Origin: Massospora cicadina
Lineage: Eukaryota; Entomophthoromycota; Entomophthoromycetes; Entomophthorales; Entomophthoraceae
Assembly (NCBI GenBank): GCA_022478985.1
Contig: JAKSZP010005269.1
Coordinates: 1 to 64,000 of the forward strand
Reading direction: 5' to 3'
Length of the DNA stretch: 64,000 nucleotides
Shown here: in pieces, positions 33,246-43,996 of the stretch
Numbering within the stretch: the stretch's first letter is position 1
Layout: every line of letters starts with the position of its first letter
The notes under the pieces: generated by a model
Seen by the model: only the letters and a program-made list of their open reading frames with translations
Database searches by the model: none
Told to the model about the DNA's origin: nothing
Position numbers and translations under genes: made by a program

Positions 33246-33699
33246 GGCAAATTTAAAAAAGGAACTAATCAACGAAACCCAACATCTCACATCATGTAAG
33301 TACACCGCCAACACAGCCACAATAAGGCGTACTTTGGTGGAACTGGACCACCTCAAGCTAAATACCCTTAGATCCAGTTACAGCCCCAACTTGGGACACA
33401 AATGGGCGGAAATATCTTCCCGCCTAAACACCCTCATCTTTGAGCACCAACACAGAATCAAAGTATCAATAAAGGTAAGTTTAAAAAGGTTGGCGAAACA
33501 TGTTTGACATATTTCTTCCACCAATTCCACTCCGCAGCAACCAGCCCACATGCACACAGGTCAGCAAGACTGACAACACCGTGGCAACTGACCCTGAGGA
33601 GGTCAAGGCGGAAGTACACCATTATTACACCAAATTATACCGCTATATGCCGACAGACCCTCAAAAAATCACATATTTATAAATACTGCCAGAATACAA

Positions 33700-34610
33700 A
33701 GCACACCGCTGAACTACAATATACTAAATCTAATAACATGGGAGGAGCTTTGGGATACAATCCGCAGTGCACCACGTAGGAAATGCCCAGGGTCTGATGG
33801 GATATCCTACAAATTTTACAAAAAATAAATTCAGCAAATTGCCCCCCTCCTATTGGCGTCTATGAACCAGTGCTTTCTGGAAACACGCCTCCTACCTGGT
33901 GGCCATGAATCATATGTCATAACCCTGTATAAGAAGGGTGACAAACTGGACTTGGCCAACTGGCGTCAAATCGCACTTTCTAATACTGATATAAAAATTC
34001 TAAATAAAAATTTTAGCAGCCAGATTAGGCACAATATCCTCAAAAATTCTATCACCCAACCAGTTTGGGTTTATACCAGGACGCTCAATCTGGAACAACA
34101 TACACCCTGTTGCAAACATATGTCAGTCCAAAGCAGCTGGAGCCCTGGTCTTCTTATACCAAGAAAAGGTGTATGACCACGTTAGTTGGCCATACCTAAA
34201 AGAATGCCTACACGCTTTCAAACTCCCACCCAGATTCATAAACTGGGCGATACTCCTTACATAATCAGCAACCATGGCAGTATGTGGCCCTGGCTTCCTA
34301 ACTAACAAGATCACACCACACAGAGGGCTCAAACAAGGGGACCCCCTCAGCCCACTGATGTATAATTTTAGTTTTGATCCACTCGTCCGCATAACTGAAT
34401 CACACCTCATGGGCATAATTGCACAAAACCAGCCAACAGTCAAGATACTGGCCTTTGCATATGACTGCGTGGCAGGTATAGCTAACAACAATGATGCCCA
34501 ACAGCTGGAACGCACCCTATAGGATTACTCCATGGTGAGCAACGCATCACTTAACAAAAGGAAAACAGAAATCATTCTCTTAGGCAAGTACACTAACAAC
34601 TGAGCTACAA
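33700..34610 (+). pseudogene. LINE-2 reverse transcriptase
   Basis: Motifs in order: CPGSDGISYKFYK near 33800, the frame 33853-34176 with VITLYKKGDKLDLANWRQIA, GLKQGDPLSPLMYNFSFDPL (34330-34390), and ILAFAYDCVAGI near 34450. The active site FADD reads FAYDC, so a catalytic Asp is lost. TAG at 34520 and several frameshifts. Confidence 0.85.
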
Positions 34611-35561
34611 CACCAGAGCCTCACACCCCCATACAAAGGAAAAACCCACTCATCTTACCCTTCGTATTACCTCTCACCACCACTCCTTTCCGCCACCTTG
34701 GGATATGGCTGGAAACAGGGGGATATGCCAATGAGATAATGGAAAGCAACCTACTACACCAGGTATATTACCATGTCGCCTCCCTCAAGGGAAGATCCTC
34801 AGGACTAAAGTGGCGAGTAGCAGTTGCAAACTCACTCATCCTCCCAATACTATGGTACCCTGCCCACACGATAGCTTTCTCACCCACCTTTATAACTTCA
34901 ATCCGCGCTCTCATCCAGGGCTGGCTGTGGCCAGGATCCCATCCTCCCATACAGATGGAAACACTCTTTGGCCCACGCTTAAGTGGAGGCATGGGACTAA
35001 TAGATTTTGAGAGCCACGCCAACCGCATCCTGGGTACCTGGATAAGGGAAGTCCTTGCCCCAGACCTCCCGCAACAACACTGGTCCAGGGCAGCGAGGAC
35101 TAACTTCGCACAGGCGCTCAAATTATCCAACCCACATAGTCCGCCCAGACTATTATCATACCTTGCTAAACACCCTACTGCAACAGGCCCGCATGGAACC
35201 CCCTCACTTCAAACGCATCCTCTGAGCCATCCACCGCATGGTGTGGACTGTAGAGAACATTGGCACTGTGCAGGGAAGGGGATGACCCAGCCCCCACTTC
35301 AAATTAAAAAATCCAGAAAACCACCCCCAGAGGGACATGCTTTCTACAACCCCAACCATTGCTAGAATTGAATACCTAGATGTGTTGGACATTCCTTACA
35401 ACTAAACACACAGAAGGCAGTGTGTAAAATAACGCACCACCCAATCCTACAGCTGAGGGTAAGAGCCAACGCCTGACGCTGTCTGAGAAGGACCTATAGG
35501 ACGGCGGACCGCTCCAATTCCCTCCACACAACCTGCGCAGTATGTGGAGGGGAGGTGTCAG
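34611..35561 (+). pseudogene. LINE-2 ORF2 C-terminal region, first part
   Basis: The frame 34739-35365 contains SGLKWRVAVANSLILPILWY, LIQGWLWPGSHPP and GGMGLIDFESHANRILGTWI, common downstream of LINE RT. It ends at TCAVCGGEVSD (about 35530-35561), the start of a Cys/His zinc-binding segment cut by an insertion. LINE-3 has an uninterrupted equivalent (CIVCGQYG). Confidence 0.75.
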
Positions 35562-36371
35562 ACATTCTCCTTTTTGATCTAAGAAAAAGAATGTTGGAGG
35601 TATTAGTGTTTCCAATTCTGCTACTATGATTGGCCCATCACCTGCCCAATTTTTAGATAATATTGTAAATATCAACAATATGAGTACCCACAGCAAAAAG
35701 ACCTTAGTGGATTCTCGGTGGAATCCTAACAACCGGAAAAATACAATTTATCATAAAATTTGGCATAAAAAGGTAATAATTAATAATAGAAATACTCCGA
35801 CTCTCTCAGTCAAATTTGAGGAGTTTAATCTCGCATGGATTGGAACTTCCATAAGGCAAGAAGATTTTTCCCATCAATGATTGGGTGCAAGTTAACCAAT
35901 CATTATCATCCAAGTCTAACCACTGCTGAGGTGCAAAAATTTTACTCAAGGATGATAGGGTAAAAATTAGCCAATCATTACCATTTGAGTCTGACCACCA
36001 CTGAAATACCCAATCATTACCATCTGAGTCTGACCACCACTGAGGTGAAAAGATTTTACTCACTGGTGATTGGATAAATTCATATAATCATTACCGCATG
36101 GGTTGGTTTTGCCTCCAAAAAATTTTATCTTTGATCTAATAGGCTGAAAGCCTATATTTCCTAATTTAGACAACTGAGATTTGCATTCTTTTGCCTTGAA
36201 TACCCCTGGTCTTGAAATCTAAACTAGTTTAAATAGGAAAAACTAGTACTGAGAAAAGGACCTTTCCTGGTTTTGCCCTGCCTGAATAATAAAAAACATA
36301 AAAAACCTTAACAAGTGTTATTTTATACTTTTATTAAAAAGTAAATATCTCATTTTTAAATAATATTTGTG
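35562..36371. mobile_element. 0.8-kb insertion in LINE-2 C-terminus
   Basis: Coding stops at CGGEVSD and resumes as IHWRNPQEGSLYHRLETCPP at about 36372, so the DNA between is inserted. No terminal inverted repeats or clear target duplication were found. A plus frame of 84 codons (35626-35880) lies inside with no known domain, followed by a short tandem repeat array. Confidence 0.6.
35860..36100. repeat. Degenerate minisatellite
   Basis: The motif CCAATCATTA followed by CTGACCACCACTGA recurs: near 35895, 35970 and 36010, with a partial unit near 36085; units of about 40-75 bp also share GATTTTACTCA. Copies differ by substitutions and one lacks half the unit. Confidence 0.8.
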
Positions 36372-36810
36372 GCATCCATTGGCGGAACCCACAGGAGGGC
36401 TCCCTATACCACCGCCTAGAAACATGCCCCCCAACCAAAGCCATATGGCGGGAAGTCGCGCGCCTGCTTAAGCTCTAAAGCAAGCAAGAATTTTCTATCT
36501 CAAAGAGCCTCCTCACGTTCCAGATTGAATTACCAATCCCACCTACCCTCTGCTCCCTAATGATACCCATTGCAATGTGGACAATCCACACCATTGCCTT
36601 ATATGCATTCAAGGGCATGGTCCCAACCATCCATGGGGTTATCAAAAGGTTCCCCGTCCACTTATGGGAGCACTACCAAGCCTGGCTCTATAGATATAAG
36701 AGGCCAAGGCAACAGGAGCTCATAGAATCCTGGTTCCCACTTTGGTTCCTCCACACAGACCCCTTCCTTCACACCTGCTCCATAGCGGGGGAAACCCCCT
36801 TGGAGTAGCG
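36372..36810 (+). pseudogene. LINE-2 ORF2 C-terminus, second part
   Basis: HRLETCPPTKAIWREVARLL (about 36405-36470) aligns with LINE-3 CLEDCPPSQAIWRDVMRFFF. The frame 36560-36808 continues PIAMWTIHTIALYAFKGMVP and HLWEHYQAWLYRYKRPRQQE and ends with TAG at 36806. This completes the Cys/His region split by the insertion. Confidence 0.75.
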
Positions 36811-36982
36811 CACCAACCCCCATACCTGGCAGTCCTGCTGGCAACAGGGGTAACCTGAGTACCCTGGGGTGCCCAATTTGATCTACCTTCACTCCCCTTT
36901 TTCTTGTTCCCACACATACTTGGTAATGCCCATCCCCTGGTCAGCTTGCCTTGGTTAAAATAAATAAAAAACGCACTATTTT

Positions 36983-37515
36983 TTTTGAAAAAGAGCTGGG
37001 TTTACATTTTTGAAAAAAGACTGCCTCCAAAATTTTTTGGAAAAAAAGAACCTCCAAAAATCACAAAAAATATGAAAAATTTAAAAATATGATACCCAGT
37101 AAAACCCTTTTTGAAGTTGGTGCCATATTCCAACCTGACTTATAGAAATTGCTCATAAATACAAATTAGAGCTTATATTGGATTAGGCGAAAGGATAAAT
37201 TCATAAGTAACCTAAAACATACAGTGTTAAGTATGTATATTATATATGGTTAATATAATTTAGTTTAAAATATGTCGCCAACTTCAAAAAGGGGTTTATT
37301 GCCTACTCATAAATTGTCAATTAATTCATACTTTTTAGTCCTTTTTTAAATGAGTTTTTTCTCTCATTCATTTTATATTTCAAAAAGCTCCTCAATACAA
37401 TATTTAAAGAAGATATTATAGCCAAATATGCTACTTAAGTATAATTTTATTAGAGATGCAATTGTTTTTTAGTAAAAATGTTTTTATGCTTTATGAACAG
37501 CTTTATGGCAGCTTA
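36983..37515. other. AT-rich stretch without genes
   Basis: Between LINE-2 and LINE-1. The phrase CAACTTCAAAAAGGG near 37280 is the reverse complement of CCCTTTTTGAAGTTG near 37108, a short inverted repeat about 160 bp apart. Nothing else recognised. Confidence 0.5.
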
Positions 37516-37600
37516 AATTATAAATGTGGCTTTTTTTAGTACTAGATGGTCCCAACCCAAGGGGGGATTCATCGATGTTTATTGAATTACGCCTGGGCTC

Positions 37601-38778
37601 CTAAGAGCCTGAGGCGAGGGAAGGGGAGGGAGGAGGCATCGATAAAGGGAGGGGGTTTGCGCGCCAGAGCCGTGCTGCAGTGACAACTGAGCGGGGGAGG
37701 GTTGGCGACATAGTGCAGACCTTCAGGGCCATCTCAAAGTGTACCTGAAAGTGGGTGATCATGTGTGGAAGGGTCCACACCTGCTGGTCAAAGGCAGCAC
37801 GAAGGAAGGAGTTATGGATGGTCCAGATGGCTGTGGCATAGGCGAGGACACAGAGGGGTCTGTGGCAACCAGGCAATGTCTGCTCAAACATGAGGTCTTG
37901 CACAGGGTGTCCAGACCAGGGCTGAGCATGGAAGAGCGCGCGGGCCTTTGGCCAAAATGCGGCGACACCTGGACAGGTGAAAAAACGATGGAGGTGGGAA
38001 TCAATAGGCTCCACACAGCGGGGGAAGCTTCAGTGCTGGAAGGTAGGGCCAGTCTGGTCCCCTGTCCTGTATGAACAGTGGAGCACCCTCCATAAGGTGT
38101 TGGACACCTTTGCTGACAGGATGGGGTGATAGACGTCCTTCCACAATTCCTTAAGGTCAAATCTTACGGAGGGAGGGAGGAGCTCAAGGAGTCTTGGGCG
38201 GATGGGAGGACGATCTTGGGGGCTGAGGCGAGTTGTGACAACTTGTCCATTGTGCACAATTGCATGGCGACGTGGGCTGAGGCCAGGGCCTTTCCTTCTG
38301 TATGGGAAGGCATGGTGGATCCGCGCGCCTACTCGTTTCAGGGCAAGGAGAGCCTGGTTCAGTAGGGGGATGAGGATGGTTTTAGGCGATGGCCTGGGTG
38401 GTTTGTGAGCCACTCCCCTAATGAGGTCAGAGATGCTCTAGGAAGACCCAGAGCTGCTGACACTGACTGGAGGAGGGCGGGCGCCCATTGGGGCATGGGG
38501 GTTGCGTCCCAGCAGACAATCGGCCATAGGAACTTCAGGAAGATTGTGGTGGCGTGGGATCGCATGTCCAGAAGCCCTAGGCCCCCTTCATTGCAGGGTC
38601 GGGCAATGGTTGAGAGGGCCATTGGTGGATGGTTTGAGCCCCAGATCCAACAGCGGAGGAGTACATTGAGCCGCGTATAAAAGGCATCTGTGAATGGGCA
38701 GACGTGCGCTAGGAACCAGACTTTGGAGAGAAGGAACACATTGGCCATCAGAGCTTGACCCTGGGGGTGATGTGCCAC
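37601..38778 (-). pseudogene. LINE-1 ORF2 C-terminal region
   Basis: Three frames: 38778-38359 (VLLRCWIWGSNHPPMALSTI, GGLGLLDMRSHATTIF), 38413-38030 (DLKELWKDVYHPILSAKVSN) and 38014-37601 (PIDSHLHRFFTCPGVAAFWP). The last contains the His-X-Cys part of the Cys/His segment found in LINE-2 and LINE-3. Frameshifts near 38400 and 38020. About 60 bp of 3' leader separate the stop from the A tail. Confidence 0.78.
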
Positions 38779-39709
38779 CGGTTCCAGCTGGCAATCCTGG
38801 AGTTAACTGCTGCAAGGAGCAAGTCCTCATTGTCTTTTAGCGCAACTCCTTGTTGGTTGGTGAGAACGACCATGTGACGGAAGGTACCGCGCTCAGGTTC
38901 AATACCAAATGGTGGGGGGAAGGTGGGGGAGCCGACCTGCACAACTGTTGTCTTGGAGGTGTTGACCATGGCGTTGGACGCCTTGGTGTACCTCTCAATG
39001 GTCACAGCAGCGAGGGCAACTTCCCCAGGGCAGCCAAATGCAATGGCAGTGTCATCTGCAAATGCCATGGTGCGTGTGGGGGCTTTACCTGGGACCAGAA
39101 TCCCTGTTAGCTTGTCCTGCAAGGAGGCCAAGAGGGGGTCAAGGGTGATGTTGAAAAGGATAGGGCTCAGGGGGTCCCCTTGCCGGAGACCTTGTCCAAC
39201 TGGTACTGCCACTGTAAAACCCATTGGCGCCAGGACTCTGGTGTGGAGCTGGTCATAGAGCGCTGATATCCAGCGCCTAGCTGCGGGTGGGAGATGGAAG
39301 CGGGCCAGGGAAGCATCAATATACTTCCAGGCTACCCGATCATATGCTTTCTCCATATCCAGGAGAGCCACAAAGCCATTCACCTTACGAGAGTTAGCAG
39401 TCAAAGTCACGTGAAGGTCATTATATTGTCCCATAATGACCTCCCCGGAATAAAACCGTACTGGGATGGGGAGAGGCGAGGTGACACCCATTTGGTGATG
39501 CGGTTGGCCAGAAGCTTCGTGAAGAGCTTGTGGTCTGTGTTGATCAACGCTATGGGGCGCCAGTTCACCAGGTTCTCACGGTCTGACTTCTTGTGAATGA
39601 GGGTCGTGATTGAGCCTCTGGAGTCGGGGAGGACCTCGCCATTCACCAATAGTGCAGCGAAGAGGTCGCGGAGGGTTCTGGCTATCACTGCAGGTTCCAG
39701 AAGGTACAC
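38748..39709 (-). pseudogene. LINE-1 reverse transcriptase
   Basis: The frame 39709-39407 holds TTLIHKKSDRENLVNWRPIA and the frame 39491-38748 holds FVALLDMEKAYDRVAWKYID, GLRQGDPLSPILFNITLDPL and TRTMAFADDTAIAFG. The catalytic FADD is intact. A frameshift near 39450 divides them. In life this enzyme copies RNA from the nicked target, apparently starting at the specific CTAGTACT tail. Confidence 0.9.
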
Positions 39710-40275
39710 CTCAAAGGGTATTCCGTCTGGCCTGGGGCTTTAAGCCGTGGGGATTTCAGAAGGGTTTCCATCACCTCCTGGATGGAAATAGGCGCCAGTA
39801 GAGCCTCATCAGCCCGTGGGTCAATGGGCGGCTCTGGAGCCCGCCACAGGAAGTCTTGGATATCCGATGGGTCCACCTGGGTGGCATGGAAGAGGCTGGA
39901 GTAGAAGCGGTGTAGTTCCTGCGTGATTTCCTCCTTATCTGAAGTGGTTGTAGTGCCAATCTTCAGTGCAGTAATATCCTGCGCTGTTGACCGGGCTTTC
40001 TGTTTCTGAAAGAAGAAGCGGGTGGGGCGTTCCCATTGAGCATAGTAACGAGTTGTTGTAAAGTTTGCTGCCCGTTCTTCCTGCAGTGTGAGCTCCAAGC
40101 GGAGTGCTTCCTGCGCCGCTTCCCAGTCTTCCAACCATCTGGGAGAGGGCGAAGGCTGGCAGTTTCGCTCTAGATGTCTGATTCTGGCTTCCGCCCTTTT
40201 GAATCTGGCGCGAGCTGCAGTCATCTGGGCTTTGGCACAGTTGTAAGCAACGCGGGTGATGCCCTCCTTGGTCAC
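39685..40275 (-). pseudogene. LINE-1 endonuclease-RT linker
   Basis: A 196-codon frame with RFKRAEARIRHLERNCQPSP and YAQWERPTRFFFQKQKARST, the charged linker before RT, ending KSPRLKAPGQTEYPL, where K-P-G precedes the usual PDG motif. A frameshift then leads to the RT frame at 39709. Confidence 0.78.
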
Positions 40276-40294
40276 CGCCCATTTAGCCTTGTGG

Positions 40295-41128
40295 TCAAGC
40301 AGGTGGGGTGGGGGAGGTGAGAGTCTCCCGGATGGTCATAGACAGCTTCTTCTTAGTGAAGGGGTTGTTGAGAAGAGCTGGGGCAACCCTAGGCCAGAAC
40401 CTACACGACGGTCTAAGTGTGGTGGTGAGGACAACGGTGAGTGACCTGTGATCACTCAGATGGTTGTCATGAGAGATGGGAGAGGAGACGCGGCCAATTA
40501 GCAGGGGGCCAATCAGTGCCATATCTATGCGTGACGCTGACTGGAAAGCTCCTCCATCATACTGGATCCTAGTCATGCAACCTAGGCCAGACGCGGAGGG
40601 TGGAAGCGCATCTATAAAGGCACTCAGGCGAAGGAAATCCTAGAGGCGACTTGATCCAGGGCGTTCCTTTGCTGCAGGGGGGTAAGAGTCACGGACGCGA
40701 CTTATGGTTGTGTTGAAATCTCCTAAGAGGACTGTATTCCGTGGGAGATTGAGTTGGAGGAGCTCTTCCAAGAGCCGATTTTGCTCCTGACCTGCATTAG
40801 GCAGGTAGATGCTTGCAGCGAAGAAGGAGAAGTCAGGAGTGGTGAGTTTGGCCAGTATGAGGCGGCCACCTAGATATTGTGAAAAAGAATGGGTTTTAAC
40901 CCGGGGATTCAAAACAATAAGGGCGGCATGGTTTGTCCAGAAGGAGTTGCCTCCAAACTGTTCATTCCATGCAGATTGTTCGTGGGGGAGGATATGGGGC
41001 TCCTGGACAGCAGCGATGTCAATTTGTGCTGACCTGAAGTTTCGGAGGAGGCGGGCTCTTCGCTTAAAGTCCCACAACCCATTTGCGTTGATGGATTGCA
41101 GGGCCAGGGTGCTGCCATGGGGACTCAT
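40295..41128 (-). pseudogene. LINE-1 APE-type endonuclease (ORF2 start)
   Basis: The start is ATG at 41128-41126 inside ATGA, overlapping the ORF1 stop. Motifs: LQSINANGLWDFKRRARLLR, DIAAVQEPHI (catalytic Glu kept), NTVLLGDFNTTISRVRDSYP, then after an in-frame TAG at 40640-40642, ASRIDMALIGP and LSDHRSLTVVL (SDH). Removal of the TAG would leave one frame from 41128 to 40295, so it is a single nonsense change in an otherwise intact domain. Confidence 0.88.
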
Positions 41129-42988
41129 AGCTGTTCCCCTCCATGTCCTGGGGGGTTGCCAGCGCTTAAACCTGCTGCTGTGAGGCGGCTAGTTTTGAGT
41201 CCTTTAGCTTGACTATTAGCTGCAATCCGTGAGGAGCGTCGAGGGTTCTGAGGGGAAGGAGAGGGTGGGGGGGCGGAGGACCCAGTAAGCCAGCCTAGGA
41301 TGCTGCCCCCACTCCGTTGCAGGGGAAGGACCTGAGGGTGCTCAATGGTGACCTCCGCGGTGTCCCCATTTGATGAGTCTGAGTCCATATTCACTTCCTC
41401 CAACACTGCAAAGGATCCGCGCGAAATGGACTGTGGGGTTGGGGTAGGACTCTTTGAGGTGGCACTTCTACCGCAGGCCGCGAGTTGCCAGTCCATGCTG
41501 GTGGGCATAGCTCCATTGGGAGCTGAGGGTTGATGCGATAAATCGCTGGTGGAGGTTGGTGGGGGTGCCGCGGAGCCCTGAGTGGGGGTGGCTGACGAGG
41601 GGCACCCTGTGGGAGATGCCTTGCGCTTGGTGAGAGAGGGAGTTGACTCTGGGAGATTGGAGGGGGTGCCCATTGGAAGGGGGGCATGAGCGCGAAGGTA
41701 TCCCATACCAATAGTGGGGTTAGCTGTTTCAACTGCTAGGCGTAAGGCCTCAGGGGACAGGTCTTGAACGGGAACCCATTGTCTGGGTTGTGGAATTGCT
41801 GCTGCAGCCACGTGGGATCGTTTTTGGCCTGGTTTAGGCCCCTGGGTGGTGGCTAAGAGGGCTTGTTTTCGAGATGTGCAGCCACTATACAAGTGTCCAA
41901 GGGCGTTACACCATGAACACCGGGGCGCGCCTGATCAGGGTCGACAAAGAAGATCTCAGGGCATGCCCCAACTACCGCCACATGAGGAATAACCTCAATG
42001 TTGCAGGATACAGTGGGGGAGGGGATGAATGACGCCCTAGCAGTGCGAGCTCTTTGAGTGGGAGCATAGTAAGAGGGGACGCTAAAGTCCACTGAAAGAA
42101 CAGACCCAAACTCCATTAAACCACGATGGAGTGCCAGTTTAAGAGACTCAGGATCAACAGTCGTTGGTAGGTTGGAAAAAGTAACCCATGAAATTTTCTC
42201 CAGGTGAGAGCGTGTGCAGGAGATGCGAAGAGATCTGCGTGGAATAATGACCTGGAGGGTGGCAGCATGGTCAGCAAGGGCAGCTTCAGTGAAGCCCACA
42301 TCGATGTAGTGGCCCTCCGCTGATTCATGGATGGTGGTGTTAATTGGTAATGTCTCCGCAATCGCTGCAAAGTATGAGAAGTAATCCTCCACACAAAATT
42401 CAACAGGGTTATGCCCATAATAAAGGTGAATCGCGTGGGAGAGTGTTGAGTGAGGTAGAGCTTTTAGCGCTCTAGTTTTGGCCCATTTCTTCTTAACATT
42501 AGCAATAAATGCCACTTCACGGGGATCAGCTTTGGGTAGCGTTGGTGCCAGAGGTTTTTGCCATGCCCCAGTGGCTCCTTTGGTACGTTTGTGTTTGCTT
42601 TGGGCTGCAATCGTGGGTTGAGTGTGAGCTGGTGGTTTGGACAAGTTTGCAGAGTTCCCTTGTTTCTGGAATGTTACAGCAGTTGCTGGCATCATATTAA
42701 ATTGAGGGGCAGTTTGTTGGGCCTCGCTAAATTGGGGAGGCCCATCCAGATTGGAATTAACTCCAGCCAGTTGGGAGGAGGGAGATGTTTCATCACCATC
42801 CCAATCTATTTGAGTAAATTCAGCCCGAGTATTTGCTGTGATTTCGTGGGCAAAACTCACTGGCTGATTGGTGAATTGGTCGTTTTCAGCATATTGAGAT
42901 AAAGTGTCAACTTGAGAAGTGCCGATTATTGGGTTTAAATGGGACGGGTGAGATTGGAACTGGTGTGAAGCTCCAAAATCTGAACCAT
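41125..42988 (-). pseudogene. LINE-1 ORF1, C-terminal half
   Basis: The frame 42860-41853 includes the basic segment KHKRTKGATGAWQKPL and an RRM-like region (EGHYIDVGFTEAALADHAAT; WVTFSNLPTTVDPESLKLAL; MEFGSVLSVDFSVP). The knuckle CSWCNALGHLYSGC (CX2CX4HX4C) lies in the next frame at about 41913-41872, leading into 41892-41125, a Pro/Ser-rich tail ending at the ATGA overlap. One frameshift near 41920 separates them. Confidence 0.85.
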
Positions 42989-43474
42989 TTAATCCCCATT
43001 GGGAAGTTTAGATTGTACCAATTTTGTGCTTAGTGAACCAGAATGTGCGGCTAATCCAACCTTACATCCGAGGGTTTGGGGGCCAGGTGATTGTTGGGCC
43101 TCGCTAAATTGGGGAGTCCCATCCAGATTGGAATTAACTCCAGCCAATTGGGAGGAGGGCGATGTTTCATCACCATCCCAATCTATTTGGGTAAATTCAG
43201 CCCGAGTATTTGCTGTGATTTCGTGGGCAAAACTCATTGGCTGATTGGTGAATTGGTCGTTTTCAGCATATTGAGATAAAGTGCCGACTTGAGAAGTGCC
43301 GATTATGGGGTTTAAATGGGACAGGTGAGATTTGAACTGGTGTGAAGTTCCAAAATCCGAACCATTTGAATCCTCATTGGGAAGAGTAGATTGTCCCAAT
43401 TTGGTGCTTAGTGAACCAGAATGTGCGGCTAATCCAACCTTACATCTGAGGATTTGGGGGCCAGGTAGCTGGGT
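42713..43474 (-). repeat. Tandem duplication, 377-bp unit, in LINE-1 ORF1
   Basis: GCCTCGCTAAATTGGGGAG starts at 42721 and again at 43098, offset 377. The repeat runs from TTGTTGGG to GGGGGCCAGGT. Each copy encodes FAHEITANTRAEFTQIDWDG and SLSTKL. The unit is not a multiple of three, so the copies sit in different frames; a stop after LPNGD at about 42989 results. Confidence 0.93.
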
Positions 43475-43887
43475 ATCGCCCCTCATGGAGGGAGCCGGAA
43501 ACACAGTGTCAGCAAGAATAGATGGGGCTGAATTAGCTGACACAATGGGGGAGGTGAATGTCTGGATGGGCTGAGTTGCATTCAACTGAGCAGACGCCAT
43601 TAAAACAGCGTGGGTGATGGCCTCCTTGGTTGGAGGGGCCCAGCGGGTTGGTGGGAGGCAGCGCACACAGAGCTGTTAGGCGTGCAGGTTGCAGAAGTGC
43701 GATCAGGTGAACTGGCGCTAGTTGGAGTAGCTCCAGGTTGGGGGGTGGTGCCTGCTTTCATGGCTGCTGCTTGAGAGCGGGTGATTCTGGTTGACCCTGA
43801 GGTGGGTAACCGAGGGTTTCTTCGTTTGAGGGTGGTGCTGGCTCGTTTGGCATAGCCTGCGGGTTCTTTTGCGGGGTTTCCCACCAT
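42989..43887 (-). pseudogene. LINE-1 ORF1, N-terminal half
   Basis: The frame 43887-43600 begins at ATG with a basic, Pro-rich stretch (KRASTTLKRRNPRLPTSGST). A frameshift near 43640 leads to 43666-42989 (ITHAVLMASAQLNATQPIQT), which contains the distal copy of the duplicated segment. The ATG at 43887 is chosen as the first in-frame Met; about 90 bp of 5' leader precede it. Confidence 0.7.
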
Positions 43888-43996
43888 ATTTGCTAATAGT
43901 TTTCGTAAATCTCTTTAGTGGAGCTAAATTTCAGGCTGAATTGATTTTCAAAAAGTGATGCTTAGCAGAAAGAGATTGTATTATATTTGTGGCTTT

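Larger units (their letters stand above)
30886..36982 (+). mobile_element. Full-length LINE-2 with 16-bp target duplication
   Basis: AAAAACGCACTATTTT occurs at 30886-30901 and 36967-36982. The element between (30902-36966, about 6.1 kb) holds ORF1, APE endonuclease, RT and a C-terminal Cys/His region, and ends GGTTAAAATAAATA. Stops and frameshifts abound. An 0.8-kb insertion disrupts the C-terminal region (about 35562-36371). LINE-3 is a close relative. No CTAGTACT tail, so it belongs to a different tail class from LINE-1. Confidence 0.9.
37516..43996 (-). mobile_element. LINE-1, nearly full length, source-type 3' tail
   Basis: Element body about 37531-43977, minus strand. The 3' end reads GGGACCATCTAGTACT then seven A. 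AAAGCCACA-TATAAT at both ends (about 37516-37534 and 43978-43996) is a probable degenerate target duplication (about 17 of 21 positions). It encodes ORF1 with a CCHC knuckle and ORF2 with endonuclease, RT and a Cys/His end. Its tail is what the SINE and two micro-insertions carry. Confidence 0.88.

Noticed and set aside
35860..36100. Telomeric or centromeric satellite
   Set aside because: Only three to four diverged units, confined to one insertion.
36240..36260. Another LINE-1 tail (CTAGTACT at about 36243)
   Set aside because: The CTAGTACT is followed by GAGAAAAG, not seven A, and no flanking duplication exists; chance match.
30886..36982. Reading LINE-2 breaks as programmed frameshifts
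   Set aside because: Too many breaks, and catalytic residues are lost; decay explains them.
38126..39596. Series of plus-strand frames between 38.1 and 39.6 kb
   Set aside because: They are antisense to the LINE-1 RT and C-terminal region, whose minus-strand motifs (QGDPLSP, FADD) are unmistakable.
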